A DNA stretch of 64,000 nucleotides from Falciphora oryzae (lineage: Eukaryota > Ascomycota > Sordariomycetes > Magnaporthales > Magnaporthaceae), in the NCBI GenBank assembly GCA_000733355.1, contig JNVV01000003.1, positions 248,001-312,000 of the forward strand. The letters are read 5' to 3'. Every line of letters starts with the position of its first letter. Positions within the stretch are counted from its first letter, which is position 1. This document shows positions 1 through 10,963 of this stretch, in pieces. Made by a program: the position numbers and the translations under genes. The notes under the pieces are model-generated. The model did no database searches and was not told the origin of the DNA. It saw only the letters and a list, made by a program, of their open reading frames with translations.

Positions 1-359
1 AGCCTCACAAGGTCGAAGATTAAAATGCGGCTAGAGAATTTTTGTTTATATGATACCATTCTGGATCCGATCAATTCATTAGGGGCGTCGAGGCGCGTTT
101 TTGAAAGTTATCTAGGTAGATTGTAGTGAGTGGCCTGACTTTAGTTGGTCGCCTTGGTTCGAGATGGTGTGTTCTGTCCCGTGAAAGTGACACTCAGTCA
201 CAACCTTCAAAGAGCTCAAGCGAGAAATAAAACAGGAACTCTCAGCTGCATCTTCTATTGTGTGGCTTTGATGTAAAAAGAGGTGATACGGTGACCGCGA
301 AAGGGGGAGCTTTAGTGAGCCTGTTGCCGCAAAGGGGCAAAAAGGAAAACAATCCTTGC
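1..359. other. intergenic, 3' flank of tRNA-Arg
   Basis: I see no convincing gene here. A short minus-strand open frame covers part of it but has no recognisable motif. An AAAA run at about 344-347, read as TTTT on the minus strand, lies just past the tRNA 3' end and can serve as its RNA polymerase III terminator. Confidence 0.5.
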
Positions 360-440
360 CAGGCCTCATGGGACTCGAACCCACAGCCTTCCGCTCGCTA
401 CGAATAGGAGGCGGACGCGCTACCTTTGCGCCAAAGGCCT
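360..440 (-). tRNA. tRNA-Arg (anticodon CCT) with a 9-nt intron
   Basis: Read on the minus strand, the segment folds into a full cloverleaf. It has a 7-bp acceptor stem (AGGCCTT with GAGGCCT, one G-T pair), a 4-bp D stem (GCGC/GCGC), a 5-bp anticodon stem (TCCGC/GCGGA) and a 5-bp T stem (GTGGG/CCCAT) closing a TTCGAGT loop. The anticodon stem encloses 16 nt rather than 7. Removing nine bases one position 3' of the anticodon leaves the loop CTCCTAA with anticodon CCT, which reads AGG (Arg). That is the canonical position for a nuclear tRNA intron. The discriminator base is G and no CCA is encoded, as expected in eukaryotes. Confidence 0.93.
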
Positions 441-864
441 TTATAATCGAATATTCTTCTGTGTGCTGTTAACCTACACATAACCACAGACCCTGGTCAC
501 CCACTCGTCCGCATTCAGCTCCCACTCTACCAGAGGCCGCTCATCTCGGAGTGGTTGGCATGAAGAGGGTGACAATCAATCACTGAAAAGAGCACGCTGG
601 AGAATGCATGGTTTTCAGACCTAGCTCACTCGTTCATATGATGAAGACCCCGTGCAGCGACGTGCAGGTTTAGTCGAGACGCAGATATTACAAATCGTCC
701 GTGGCCCCCAATCGCTCCTGTTTCCCCCGCCATCTCGGCTCATGCTTGCTTGGATCCAATGCTGGCGCGACAAGATGGAACGCCATCTTCAACCTCCTGA
801 CTACCAATTACTCAACACCTAGTGCACCTCCCAAACTGGGCAAGATAAAGGGCAAGCGATCAGC
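441..864. other. intergenic, promoter side of the Zn2Cys6 gene
   Basis: This lies between the 5' end of the tRNA and the start of the regulator gene. It probably carries the leader and promoter of the latter. I recognise no specific site. Confidence 0.4.
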
Positions 865-2946
865 ATGCTGCCCTCGAAGCCACGCAGCTCCGACGGCTGC
901 TGGACCTGTCGGCTGCGGCGCAAGAAATGCGACGAGGAGCGCCCCATCTGCGCCGCCTGCCTGTCCCTCGAGATCGAATGCCTCTACAGCGATGCGAAGC
1001 CCGAGTGGATGGACGGCGCCGACCTGCAGCGCGACAAGGCCGAGGCCGTCAAGAAGTTGATCAAACGCAAAGCCGCCTGGAGAAGGGAACGGCGCCACCT
1101 GCAAGGACTGGAGTCTGGTCTCCGCGAGCTGGAGATGACCGACGGCCCTGACGGCCTGCACGTATCCACTGCCGCCGCGCCCCGCCAGCCCGCCGCGTCC
1201 ACCTCGACTCCCCCAAACGGCCACGACCACGAGCAGGCGCTTCCCAACCCTAGCCAACATGCCGCCCCGAGCCCGCCCAGTCCAGGCGGGCCGGCATCGT
1301 CCACCTCGGGATTCTCGCCGCCGTACCAGATGGATACATCCCAGGGCACCTCCCCCGAGTCGACTGCCGCCGAGGCGACGCACCGCTACCCTGTCATGTT
1401 CGGCGGCGAACACGAACGCGACGTCGCCCTGGCCATGACCTACTGCGACTCCGTGTTCCCCTTCCTATTCCCGTTTTACCGCCCTCAAATGCTCCTGGGC
1501 GGCCGCTCATGGCTCCTCATCGTGCTCAACAGCAACAAGACCCTATTCCACTCCGCCCTCAGCCTGGCCTCGTACTTTTTCACATCTTTCCTACATGGTG
1601 GCGAGAACACGTCCTGTCGCATGGTGTCGCACGAGGAGATGTACAGGCAGCAGAACCTGACCGTCAAGGAGCTTATGCTCGACGTTACCGATATCAACCA
1701 GAACGGTGTCAAGGGCAGACTTAAGGAGGCTACGCGTGTCCTGGCTGCCATCATGCAGGTGCTTTGTTTCGAGGTTGCCGTAGGAAACACGGGTGGCTCC
1801 TCGTGGGCCCTGCACCTCGAGGGCGCCGTCGTGCTTCTCGACCAGGTCTTCAAGCTCAACGCCGAGACGGCAGCCAACATCGTCTGCTGGAACAGCATCC
1901 TTCACATGCTTGACGAAGGAATGGGCCTTCACCCGCGCATATTCTTCCCTCGCGCCGCTGTGGGCCAGCAGACACACGGCCGTCCCATGGCCATGATGAA
2001 CAGCAACCAGTCGTGCCTGTCCTTCTTCGCCGCGGTGCTGCTGTATTTTGACATTGTCAGCAGCACTGCCCTAGAGGCCCCGCCGCGCCTGCACTGCTAT
2101 CACACCGGGCTACTACACGTTATGCGCGATGTTGTAGATATGAACCCAGCCCTGAAAGAGCGATTCGACACCGACCTGGGCGAGGACAGCAACCCGGATG
2201 CGTCCTTCTTGGATCTGTCGCAGGTCATGGGTGCCGCCAACTGGGCCCTTATCGCCATCGGCGACGTGGCCGCGCTGGACGCGTGGAAGAAGCAGCAGCG
2301 TGCGTCCGGGTCACTTTCAGTGACAGACCTGGTGCTGCGCGGGGCAAAGATCGAGTGGCCGTTGCGACAGCGCATCGCCCGCCTCGATTCCATCCTCTGC
2401 GGCGGCGGCGGCGGCGGCGGTGAGTGCCAGACCATCGTCTCGCAGCCGCACCAGCCGCAACATCCCCTACCTGTGTACGTGACGGCCCAGGCGCGGATCG
2501 GCGACTTCGAGCGCGGCCCGCGCGCCATCGGCGGCGTGGACGGCTCCATGACCACGAGCTGGGTGACGCGCATCTGGGCGCAGGCGGCGCTGAGCTACCT
2601 GCACGTGGTCGTCAACGGCTGGCAGCCGGCGTCCCCCGCCCTCCGCGAGGGCGTCAGCCTGACGCTGACGCTCCTCCGCACGCGCCTCCCGAGCCCCGAC
2701 TGTCTCCGCACGTTCGCGTGGCCGCTCGCCGTCACGGGCTGCCTCGCGTCCCCGGGGGAGGAGGAGCCGCTGCGGCAGCTGGTCCGAGACGTGGGCCCCT
2801 TGGACATCTTTGGGTCCATCAAGGAGGCTTGGACGGTCATGGAAGGGGTCTGGGCGCGCCGGGCCGAGATCGAGAGCGGAGAAGGCGGCGAGTGGGACAT
2901 TGCGCGCTGCTTTGGCGTCGGCGGCCGGAAAGTCTTTCTTGTCTGA
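865..2946 (+). CDS. Zn(II)2Cys6 fungal-specific transcription factor
   Basis: One uninterrupted frame encodes 693 residues. Residues 12-39 form a textbook Zn2Cys6 binuclear cluster (C12, C15, C22, C29, C32, C39, with an LRRKK basic stretch between the second and third Cys), which in this family binds DNA near CGG half-sites in the nucleus. A basic linker follows at about 55-85, then a Pro/Ser-rich disordered stretch to about 170. The rest resembles the helical regulatory domain of fungal C6 factors, with segments such as YCDSVFPFLFPFY and WALHLEGAVVLLDQ close to the Fungal_trans_2 type. A GGC tract near 2400-2420 encodes a run of glycines. The start is chosen because the cluster begins 11 residues later, as is usual. 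The target pathway cannot be read from the sequence, and none of the neighbours forms an obvious cluster. Confidence 0.9.
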   Translation: MLPSKPRSSDGCWTCRLRRKKCDEERPICAACLSLEIECLYSDAKPEWMDGADLQRDKAEAVKKLIKRKAAWRRERRHLQGLESGLRELEMTDGPDGLHVSTAAAPRQPAASTSTPPNGHDHEQALPNPSQHAAPSPPSPGGPASSTSGFSPPYQMDTSQGTSPESTAAEATHRYPVMFGGEHERDVALAMTYCDSVFPFLFPFYRPQMLLGGRSWLLIVLNSNKTLFHSALSLASYFFTSFLHGGENTSCRMVSHEEMYRQQNLTVKELMLDVTDINQNGVKGRLKEATRVLAAIMQVLCFEVAVGNTGGSSWALHLEGAVVLLDQVFKLNAETAANIVCWNSILHMLDEGMGLHPRIFFPRAAVGQQTHGRPMAMMNSNQSCLSFFAAVLLYFDIVSSTALEAPPRLHCYHTGLLHVMRDVVDMNPALKERFDTDLGEDSNPDASFLDLSQVMGAANWALIAIGDVAALDAWKKQQRASGSLSVTDLVLRGAKIEWPLRQRIARLDSILCGGGGGGGECQTIVSQPHQPQHPLPVYVTAQARIGDFERGPRAIGGVDGSMTTSWVTRIWAQAALSYLHVVVNGWQPASPALREGVSLTLTLLRTRLPSPDCLRTFAWPLAVTGCLASPGEEEPLRQLVRDVGPLDIFGSIKEAWTVMEGVWARRAEIESGEGGEWDIARCFGVGGRKVFLV

Positions 2947-4348
2947 GCCGTGCGTCCGTCGAAGCATCAAATCACGCAGAGCCGACAGCGTGCCGAAACA
3001 AGTCAACCACGACTTCGTTGCTTGCGTATTCGGTCCTCGCCCTGGTTTTATGCACCAGACAAGCAGCGCCCGGGCCAGACCTACGCCCGATCGTGCATGG
3101 CCCCAGCGGCCCGGCGCCCAGGCAGCCCTTCTCGTACCCGTACGCCGGGCTCGTTTAGCGGGAGTCCGAGCCGGCACTCCCGGCCCATCTGCCGGCTTTG
3201 ACCGGATGCACCCTGCTGCGCCCACGTCACCGCTCCCAGCCCTGCAGTTATACATTCATGCGGCGACAGCCACATGCTTCGAGAGCCTCTCCTTGCCCGG
3301 CCCATTTGGTTTTGATGGCCTCAAGACATACTTCACGAGACCGCATCGGGGCTACCTCCTCTATTGGCCATCGCCAGTTTCATGAAACCACCAAGTGCCT
3401 GTCCATTATCGGTGGCGACGGAGCGGAAGATCCGCTGCGTCTCGGGTCATCTTGCCGAGCATTCGTGCACGCCTTCTAGCACCTCGCCTCGTCATGGGAC
3501 ATTGACGCAAAATCTTCTGCATAGCACGGACGGACCGCAAGCCATAAGGCTCACAGAGCCGCTACGCTTTCTCTAGACCGGACGACGCACATATGCAGAA
3601 GTTTCTGTTTTAAGTCTCCAGTGCTCGCTCACAGGAGCTATTCCCGGTCATTCCCAACCAATCCACCCATTTCTCTGGCTGCGCCGGCGATGACCTTGCG
3701 GAGCTTCAGACGCTAGCCACCGGCCGTTTAGCGATCGCTCCACACACATGGGTGTCAACCTACGTAGTATGTGCATAAGCCCCCTCAACAAGAGCCCTGT
3801 TGGTGGCATAAACTCTCGCACTGCGTGCACTCTAGGGGCGTTTGCCGGAAAGAGGCTAGAAGACAGCACGGGGAGCTCTGACGGGAATGTGTGGACGGAA
3901 ACATCTTCTCACCTGTTTCCGGTTCTAGCCCACCAATTAGCCCACATTGTCTCCCTCTCCCCTGCTTTTCTGCATGCCGGTCACTACTGCCACAGACACG
4001 TGTTGCGTCTGCGCTTGTCGCGGACGCGAGGTTTTGCTTTTGAGCTTGTGAGGAGAAGTTTGTTGAGAGAGCTAGGGTGCCTTGTCGGGGGCGCTATCAG
4101 GATAGGTGACCAACCACCATTTGAGACACTAATAGCCGTTTCGGGACTTTGTTACAGCTTGAAGGGAAATGCCCTTCAGAATGACGGGGGAAAACAGTAC
4201 AGTGCACTCAGTAATCCTGACAGATCGCCTGTCCTATTGTACACAAACCCAAACCCATCACCGCCTGGTGAACCCGGGAATATCATCATCATACACCGAT
4301 CCATTTTCATTGCCCCGCCGTGGGAAGACCGCACCTGGGCCATCATCA
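2947..4348. other. convergent intergenic region
   Basis: About 1.4 kb lies between the 3' ends of the Zn2Cys6 gene and the copper transporter gene. The open frames in it (up to 223 codons) show no motif and no coding-like composition. I see no RNA gene or mobile element. Confidence 0.45.
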
Positions 4349-5164
4349 TCAGCCGCAGCAGACGGTGGCCTCCTTGGCGGCGCTCGTCTGGCCCTCGGCC
4401 CCCTCGCCGCCGCCGCTGATGGTCTCCCACTGGAAGATCATGGCGCCCAGGAAGGCGCCGACGAAGATGCAGATGATGAAGTAGCCGTTATAGTACATGG
4501 CCAGCAGCATCAGGAAGTAGGCGACGGCGAACTGCACCGTGTGCAGGCCCGCGCGCGCCACCTGCTGCGCCAGCGTGGGGCGGAAGGGAGGGGCGGCGGC
4601 GGTGTTGCACGCGGCTGTGCTGTTGTTGCTGTTGTTGCTGTTGCCGTTGTTATTGGCCGCGGCCGCCGCGGTGTCGTGCTCGAGGAACTCCTTGGACTCG
4701 GCCGCCGTGGTGCTGGTGCTGTCGGCCGAGACGCCGCGCTTGAGGAAGCGGGCGGCGGCGGGCGAGGAGGCGAGGTGGCAGGCGGCGTGGCGCCGGACCA
4801 GGAAGCGGTCGTACTCCTTGACGGCGCGGCGCAGGGCCTCGAGGACGACGGCGAGCAGGATGACGCCGATGCACGAGCCGGCAAACATGCCGGTGCTCGT
4901 GATCTGCCAGGTGCTCGAGATGAAGCAGGCGTCTACCGTGTTCCAGTTCCAGAGCATCTGAGGGACGTGTTAGTGGACAGCGATATGAGGGATGTGGAAT
5001 TCAGTGATCTGGGGACAACGCACCGAGATCCTGCAGTCGTTGCTGCCGCCGTGGCTGAGGGTGCCGTCCATTCCGGGCATGCCGCCCATCCCGCTGACGC
5101 CGTTCATGACATGCCCGCTGGGTTCGGGGACGGGCAGGCTGCTGCTGTTGCTAGTGGTGTTCAT
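4349..5164 (-). CDS. CTR3-type copper transporter
   Basis: Two exons, 5164-5024 and 4957-4349, are joined in phase across a 66-nt intron (GTGCGT donor, CACTAAC branch point, CTCAG acceptor) and give 249 residues. The N-terminus is Met/Gly-rich (GMGGMPGM), as in extracellular Cu(I)-binding tails. The second exon opens with a first membrane helix containing FAGSCIGVILL. A long soluble loop with Asn and Ala runs follows, then two helices carrying the MxxxM gate (MLLAM) and the GxxxG packing motif (GAFLG) of CTR trimers. The C-terminus ends in Cys-Cys. In this family the protein takes up reduced copper at the plasma or vacuolar membrane; the FAGSCIG segment is more like fungal CTR3/CtrC proteins than CTR1. 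The start at 5164 gives the Met-rich tail directly. An in-frame ATG at 5218 is possible but less likely. Confidence 0.9.
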
Positions 5165-5871
5165 TATGGTGAAGCTCGAGGTCGTTGGACTTTGAGGTCG
5201 CCAGTAGTACCACAGCAAGGCGAAGACGAAGAGATGCAGGGTGCTGCTTTTCTACGAATGCGCCGGCGGGCATGCACAGAAGACTCACCAAGACGACTGG
5301 GAGCGTGCCGCTCCCAGGGGCCAAAGATGGACGAACAAAGAAGTCTCGAGGCGAGGGGGCAGACGACGGCGGTGGCGGTCTCGACTTTGCGCGATGGCCG
5401 AGGCGTGACCGAGGGCACAAAGAAAAACACACATCAGGACACAAAGATGCCCTCCGTGGCGGCAGCGAGTTTGCCGAATGCGGAGACCTGAGACCGCCGC
5501 TCACGGTCTGGGGGACATCCGCGATATTTTGATTGTCAAGGACAGTCGAGGGAATTTTTTTTTTTTTTTTTTTTTTTTTTTTGGAATTGATGGTCATAAT
5601 TCATAGAGTCGCCTATCTCCCACCATGAGGCAAACAACCGGCCGTCCTGAAGTCCCATCGTAACCTGGTGGCGTCATGGTCAACAAAAGGGGGCTGGACC
5701 CGACGTTGCTAACCACAAGCGACTATCTATTGAAAGATTCAAATGGGGCATAAATTCGAATAGAGATTAAAAAACACAGAGAGACAGACAGCCATGATCT
5801 CATAACCTTGATCTAAAAACGCTTCACAACAAAGCCCCCCGAGCATGTGCGTGCGCAAATGCCTCATCCGG
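5165..5871. other. upstream region of the copper transporter and 3' flank of the nicotinamidase gene
   Basis: This contains the likely promoter of the copper transporter gene on the minus strand and a long T tract. I see no further gene. I could not identify a copper-response element with confidence. Confidence 0.4.
5555..5582. repeat. 28-nt homopolymeric T tract
   Basis: An uninterrupted run of 28 T, read as A on the minus strand, sits about 390 bp upstream of the copper transporter start. It may be a nucleosome-excluding promoter tract or a sequencing/assembly slippage site. Shorter tracts occur at 15768-15783, 22321-22338 and 26318-26333. Confidence 0.85.
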
Positions 5872-7108
5872 TTACACCCGAGCGGCATTCTGCTTCAGTC
5901 GCGCCACCTCTGGCGAGTTGACGCCGACAACGGCGACGCCCCTTGCGCGGATCTCGTCGCGGACGGCGGGCCAGCCGTCCGGGTCGACGGGGCGGGTGCC
6001 CTCCTCGACGATGCAGGTGACGAAGCCCTCTGCGGCGGCGTCGAGCGCGGTGCTCTTGACGCAGTAGTCGGCGGCCAGGCCGACGACGTAGACGTGGGTG
6101 GCGCGGGCGGCGCGCAGCGCGCCCGCCAGCCCGGAGTCGCTGACGCGCGGCCTCGTCAGCGGGTCGTAGAAGGCGCTGTACATCTCGACCTCGGGCCGCG
6201 TGCCCTTCTCGAGCACGCGGTCGACCTTTCGCCGGTCCAGCTCGGGCACCAGGTCGGCCCCCGGCGTGCCCTGGACGCAGTGGACGGGCCAGAGGCGCGT
6301 CGCGTATGACTCGGCCGGGTTGAGCGGGTTCACGACCGTGGTGGTGTCCACGAACGGCTGCTTGCCCGGGTGGTTGGCCGCGAACGAGACGTGGCCCGGC
6401 GGGTGCCAGTCCTTGGTCGCGACGCGGAGCACCAGGCCCGGCGCCGAGAGCAGCTGGTTGACCACGGGGGCGATGTCCCGGCCGTGCGCGACGGCGAGGG
6501 AGCCGTTCTGTGTGGGGTGGTAGACTGGTCAGCTGTGATCGGATGTCCCCCTCTCGGACCTCGCTGCAAAAGGAGCAAAGTCTCCGGTTCCCCCAACCCA
6601 GAGGCTCAGCCGCTCAGCTCAGGATGCAGCTAGTCCGTGAACTGTGCCACGCCCGGGGAGGCAGCACCCGGATCCCCCAAGCGGGACCGAGACTGCAGAT
6701 GCGCCGTCTCGACCAAGGTCGAGGTGCATGTGGCTTGAGCCTGCTTTTTCTTGGGGCTCGCGCGGGCAAGGCATGCATGGACGAGTTGACGCCATGGATC
6801 AACCGAACCGAAGGAACCAACCGGCCATCATCCCATGCCCATCTCCAATCGCATCCGCGGGATGGCATGCACCATCGGATCGCGGCGTGGTCGGGCCGTG
6901 GGGTGGAGGAGTGCGGTCGCTCAGGTGGTGGTGGTGGTGGCCATCACTCGAGGCCCGCCCCGTCGCTTTCGGCGGGAGAACCAAAAACAAAACCAAACAA
7001 AAACACAGCGCCAAACGGCTGTCGCAGTTGACCAGGACTCACCGGGGGGCAAAAGTCCTCCTGGAAATCTACCACCAGAAGCGCGGGCCTAAAAGTTCCG
7101 TCGGCCAT
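5872..7108 (-). CDS. pnc1: nicotinamidase (isochorismatase fold)
   Basis: Exon 1 (7108-7043) encodes 22 residues ending in VVDFQEDFCPP. Exon 2 (6507-5872) continues with NGSLAVAHGRDI. The junction is in phase across a 535-nt intron (GTGAGT...CACACAG). The 233-residue product matches yeast Pnc1 in layout. Asp14 in VVDF, the Lys of VLEKGTR and the Cys of ADYCVK form the catalytic triad, and DWHPPGH supplies metal ligands. The enzyme deamidates nicotinamide to nicotinic acid in NAD salvage, so it also removes an inhibitor of sirtuins. The first exon is short and distant, and a caller requiring one long frame would miss the catalytic Asp. The intron is unusually long for this window, but no alternative exon is needed to complete the fold. 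Confidence 0.9.
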
Positions 7109-10100
7109 GGTCGTGCTGAGACCGTGTCAACCGATAGGAGCCAAGAAAGTTGTGATTGGTAAAAATGGCCGACGGGCGAACATGCGGATAGGCCTCGTGC
7201 GCCAAAACGTCCGATGCGGTCGATTTGGATCAGGCTTCCCGGACGTTTCAAACACGCCGTGTTCGGTTCGTTTCAATTCTACGTAGGCAGAAAGTGCTCA
7301 AGTCAGGCTGGCCGAGGGGCGCAAGCAACAGGCCAGAGCGATGTTAATGAATAAGGTATGGTGGGTTATCTTGTCTGCCCTTTCCTGGAGGCTCTTGGCA
7401 GATATTTTGCGTCGATAAGAGCCGGTCTCAATACTGGCTGAAGCTTGCTTCACGATATCTTTGCTGCTGCCTGCGGAAGAGAAAGTTTCTGTGCGAGGGC
7501 TCGCCTACACACGCCCCATTTGTGATAACGATGTGTCAATGTGGGATAAAGCACACACTCTCTAGTAGCTTCCCCCAGCTTCACTTGCCTCTCGGCAACA
7601 AACAAGCACAACAGCTTACCGAGGCCCCAGCACAGTCAGTGGAGATGCATGTGAGTCCACGGGCTGAGCGAGAGGACCAGCCAAGGTCTGAGGTTGGCGG
7701 CGCATTGCCTCCTGACAATCGGGCAGTTGCCGCCTATTCTGGGGGCTGTCAGATCTTGACAATGGAGTCAGTCTCGTGGTGCACAGCGAGAGCATTGGGG
7801 GCTTCAATCAGGCTTCGTCAGCCCACACAGCCCGGACATGAAGTCACTTTCTCTCGTCATCCAGCAGCAGCGCCCCCGCGCTTCCTCACATTCACACGTT
7901 GAAACCAGATTGTGGTGGTGGCTGCATGCTGCATGCTTGAGGCTGGGGTTAGTTGAGCCTGTTGTCTGCCGTTTGCTGCGGGTGGTCGGCCGCCTGGGCC
8001 CAGCACTGGGACTTTACAGTTGCCCTTGCACGCCACCTCCAGCGCTTTTGCAGCGCTTGCAAGGGCTGCACTGAAATGCCGTGACTCGATGTACACACCG
8101 GCTTTGAATGCGAATCCAATTTGATCCAATCCTAGCAGCAAACAACATGGAGAGCACGGCGACTATGCACGGGGCTGCACTGCACTGCGCCGTCCCTAAT
8201 TCCCGATTGATCAATGGGACGTGCTTGCTGCAGCCGCCTTGTGCTGCAGCCGCCTTGTGATGTAGGCATGGTTGGCCAAGCTGAGAATGGGATCGCCAGG
8301 CGAGCTGTTGCCGCTTGTCCGCTTCTGTTCAGCTCCTGATCCTATGGTACTGTGTAGTAACGACTTTCACAACTGTGTAAGGCACTCCCAGTGCGAACAT
8401 GGATGAAATTACCAATGAATCCAGCGTGAAGCCAAATGCCGAGACAGGCGACCCTCGTCTTCCTTTCCTTCAATCCCTCGTGTGCTACTGTACCTAATTT
8501 CCCCACTGCAACCTGATGGCTGTTCGGCCGTCCGGCATCAGCCTGGTTCAGCGAATTGCCAGAACATGGGAGTGAGGGATGGCGCCCGTCAAACGATCGT
8601 ATCCGTATCCCACAACATGCCCGGAGTGCACCCGTCTGTCTGGCAATCACCAATTCTCACTTGCATCGCAATGGTCAGTGTTTGTGCGCTAGGACGCACC
8701 GATGACGACATCCGCGAACGCCTCGTTTATCTGCCGCTTGGTCTTGTGCAGGTTTGGGGTTTGGGTCTTCCATGCTGCCTTTTCGCCGGGGCGCCTCAGG
8801 CGGCATGTTTTGGCCGAGAACTTGGTAGAGGTGTGCATGTAGAAGCTCTCAGGTCGGGTATTTTACGGCGTTTCTATTCAGGTAGTTCGCCCCAAGAGAA
8901 CCCGAGTGCATGGATAGCACGCTTCCTGGTGACTACAAGAGCCGTCTGCAGCGACTCCCAAAATAAGCATCGGATCCATTCGCATGCCCTCTGCTAGTCT
9001 AGCCTCTCTATGGCTTCCGGCTTGCATTGCAGGTGTCCGCGGCTACGTGCGTCCGTTGGTAAACATCGCCGACGACGTGTCCCTGCTCTGGCCCAGCACA
9101 CACACGCCCACGGCCTGTGTTTATCCGTGCTATCAGTCAGTCGGGTGCGCTTACTTGGTGTCGGGGCCGAATTTTTGGATGCACAACTGTGCAATTTGGA
9201 CCCCCGCGAGGGAGCCGAGCCGCCTTGTTGGGTTGCACTCAGGCACAAGTCGCAGCCATCACTCATCGTCTGATATCAGATGTGTGTAACCGCCAGAAGC
9301 AAGGAACGGGATCACCGTCTGTGTACACATGTACATAGTGCCAGCCACCAACTAGCAGGTATCACCGGGTACCCTAGTCGACATTTTCATTATCATTATC
9401 GTGCACTTTTACGGGGCGCCTTCTGGAATGCATCTTCAAGCCTAGGTCGCATAAAAAAGAGGTAAAACGACTCATGACAGACTCCATGGTACCGTACCTC
9501 CCGCCAGTGAGGGCCCACCTAGTCGCCGCCGAGGTTGCCCGTTCTCCATCCGACGAAGAAAAAGAAAAGGAACAGTGAGAGGATGGATCACAAAAAGTGA
9601 GCAGACAAAGAGGGGACGTCCTCAACATTGGTCAGATCTTGATGGCCATCACCTCCTTGACCGCCTTCCTAGCTGCAGACCGCTCCCACTGCAGGAGGCA
9701 TGGATTTGCAGCACGCAACCCGTCGATGCCCTTTGTGGGCGACTTGTCAATCCGTTGGTACTGCCCAACGGGGTACAAGGGTTGGTGGTAGTGTCAAGAT
9801 TGCCCCAGTGGCTTGCCCTGCCAGCTGTAGATGTGCAGGGTTCAACGGCGAGGGAGCTATCTGTCGCACTGGAGTGGCTTATCGCGGGTGGGTCGCCAGG
9901 CAGTGCTAGGGGTGTGGGATCCCAATTGCCAGTGCCAGCTGCTCGGCGCGGGCAGACTCTGCCCCCATTCAAACGTCAGAAAAAAAAAAAAAATTGCGCG
10001 TCTCCAATTTCTGCCCCCGTCGCAATGGAAGCGGGAAGGCGAGGGGACAAGAAATCGCTTTTAAAATCGCGACCAGTTCCGGGTGACGATCCCCCCTGTC

Positions 10101-10963
10101 CGGATCCGCCTGTCCCTTCGTTCTAGTGCTGTTGGCTTTCCAGTCTCCATCCTTTCTCCATGTGCTGTTGATTTCCTCTAGACACCGTCGCCTTTTTGTT
10201 CTTTCATTTCCTTGCTGTCTCTATTGCCATTGGAGTTGAGAGAGGTTGGTGAGTTTGGGTGCGGGCTAGACTTGCAACACCCTGCCTAGGCAGACCAGAC
10301 CCTCCTTGCCTCGTCGTTTAGTTCCCAACAAAGGAAGACTCTCCCACACACCCCTTTCCGTCCCATCTTTGGAGACCCTCCGGACTCGTGGAAACCTTCG
10401 GCGGCCCTCGAACGAAAAAAAAACAAAAAAACAAAAAAGACCGGCGTTCAACACTGCCAACACCTGCCACGGCCGAACCTACTACCAGTAGTCCGATCAA
10501 GCCATCCTCGCAGGCGGCAGACAGCAACGCGAGTCGCCCTGCTCGAAACCAAGGCACACCCCTCGAGGTGCCCGCCTAGATAGGTACGTCCGCATGATGT
10601 CTGTCGGAAGGTCGGCTGGGCCCCTCGAGGCAGCTCGCTCCTTCACGGAGCTCCTGCCATCTACTACGTATCCCGTCTTCCCCCCGGCGTCCCGCGCTGG
10701 AACTTCCCTCCCCGCCACCGCTGCGCAGCAGTATCACCCAGCCTTGTGCGCATTGGAAGCTGCGACCAGCAGAGACGATGCTGTCCTTCCTCTTTCCCTC
10801 GAGACGAAGGGTTTCTTTTGCTCTGCCAGAGCTCCCGCGAGACCAGTGCCGCTCACCAGACGTCTCAGCAGATCTAGAGGTCGCCGACCTCGCCCGCGCA
10901 CACCCCGTCCACAGCCGATGGTCCCCGGCCGCCGCCGACGACTCCTCGCCCCGGGCCTTCAAC
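7109..10963. other. 3.9-kb region upstream of HMG-CoA reductase
   Basis: I see no supported gene. Open frames up to 183 codons exist on both strands but lack motifs, do not link through good splice sites and have mixed codon positions. The 3' part (about 10.1-10.96 kb), with pyrimidine-rich stretches and several upstream ATGs, is probably the long leader and promoter of the reductase. A perfect 16-bp tandem duplication lies at 8227-8258. Confidence 0.45.
8227..8258. repeat. perfect 16-bp tandem duplication
   Basis: The unit GCTGCAGCCGCCTTGT occurs twice in direct succession in otherwise unique intergenic sequence. Confidence 0.9.

Noticed and set aside
808..1413. 201-codon minus-strand frame
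   Set aside because: Antisense of the Zn2Cys6 N-terminus, no motif.
4169..5491. 440-codon plus-strand frame
   Set aside because: Antisense of the CTR3-like gene. Asp/Gly/Val-rich shadow composition.
8482..8997. 171-codon plus-strand frame upstream of HMG-CoA reductase
   Set aside because: No domain, Cys and Trp scattered, no splice partners. Looks like chance.
9575..10126. 183-codon plus-strand frame
   Set aside because: Ends in low-complexity A-rich sequence, no motif, lies in the probable leader or promoter region.
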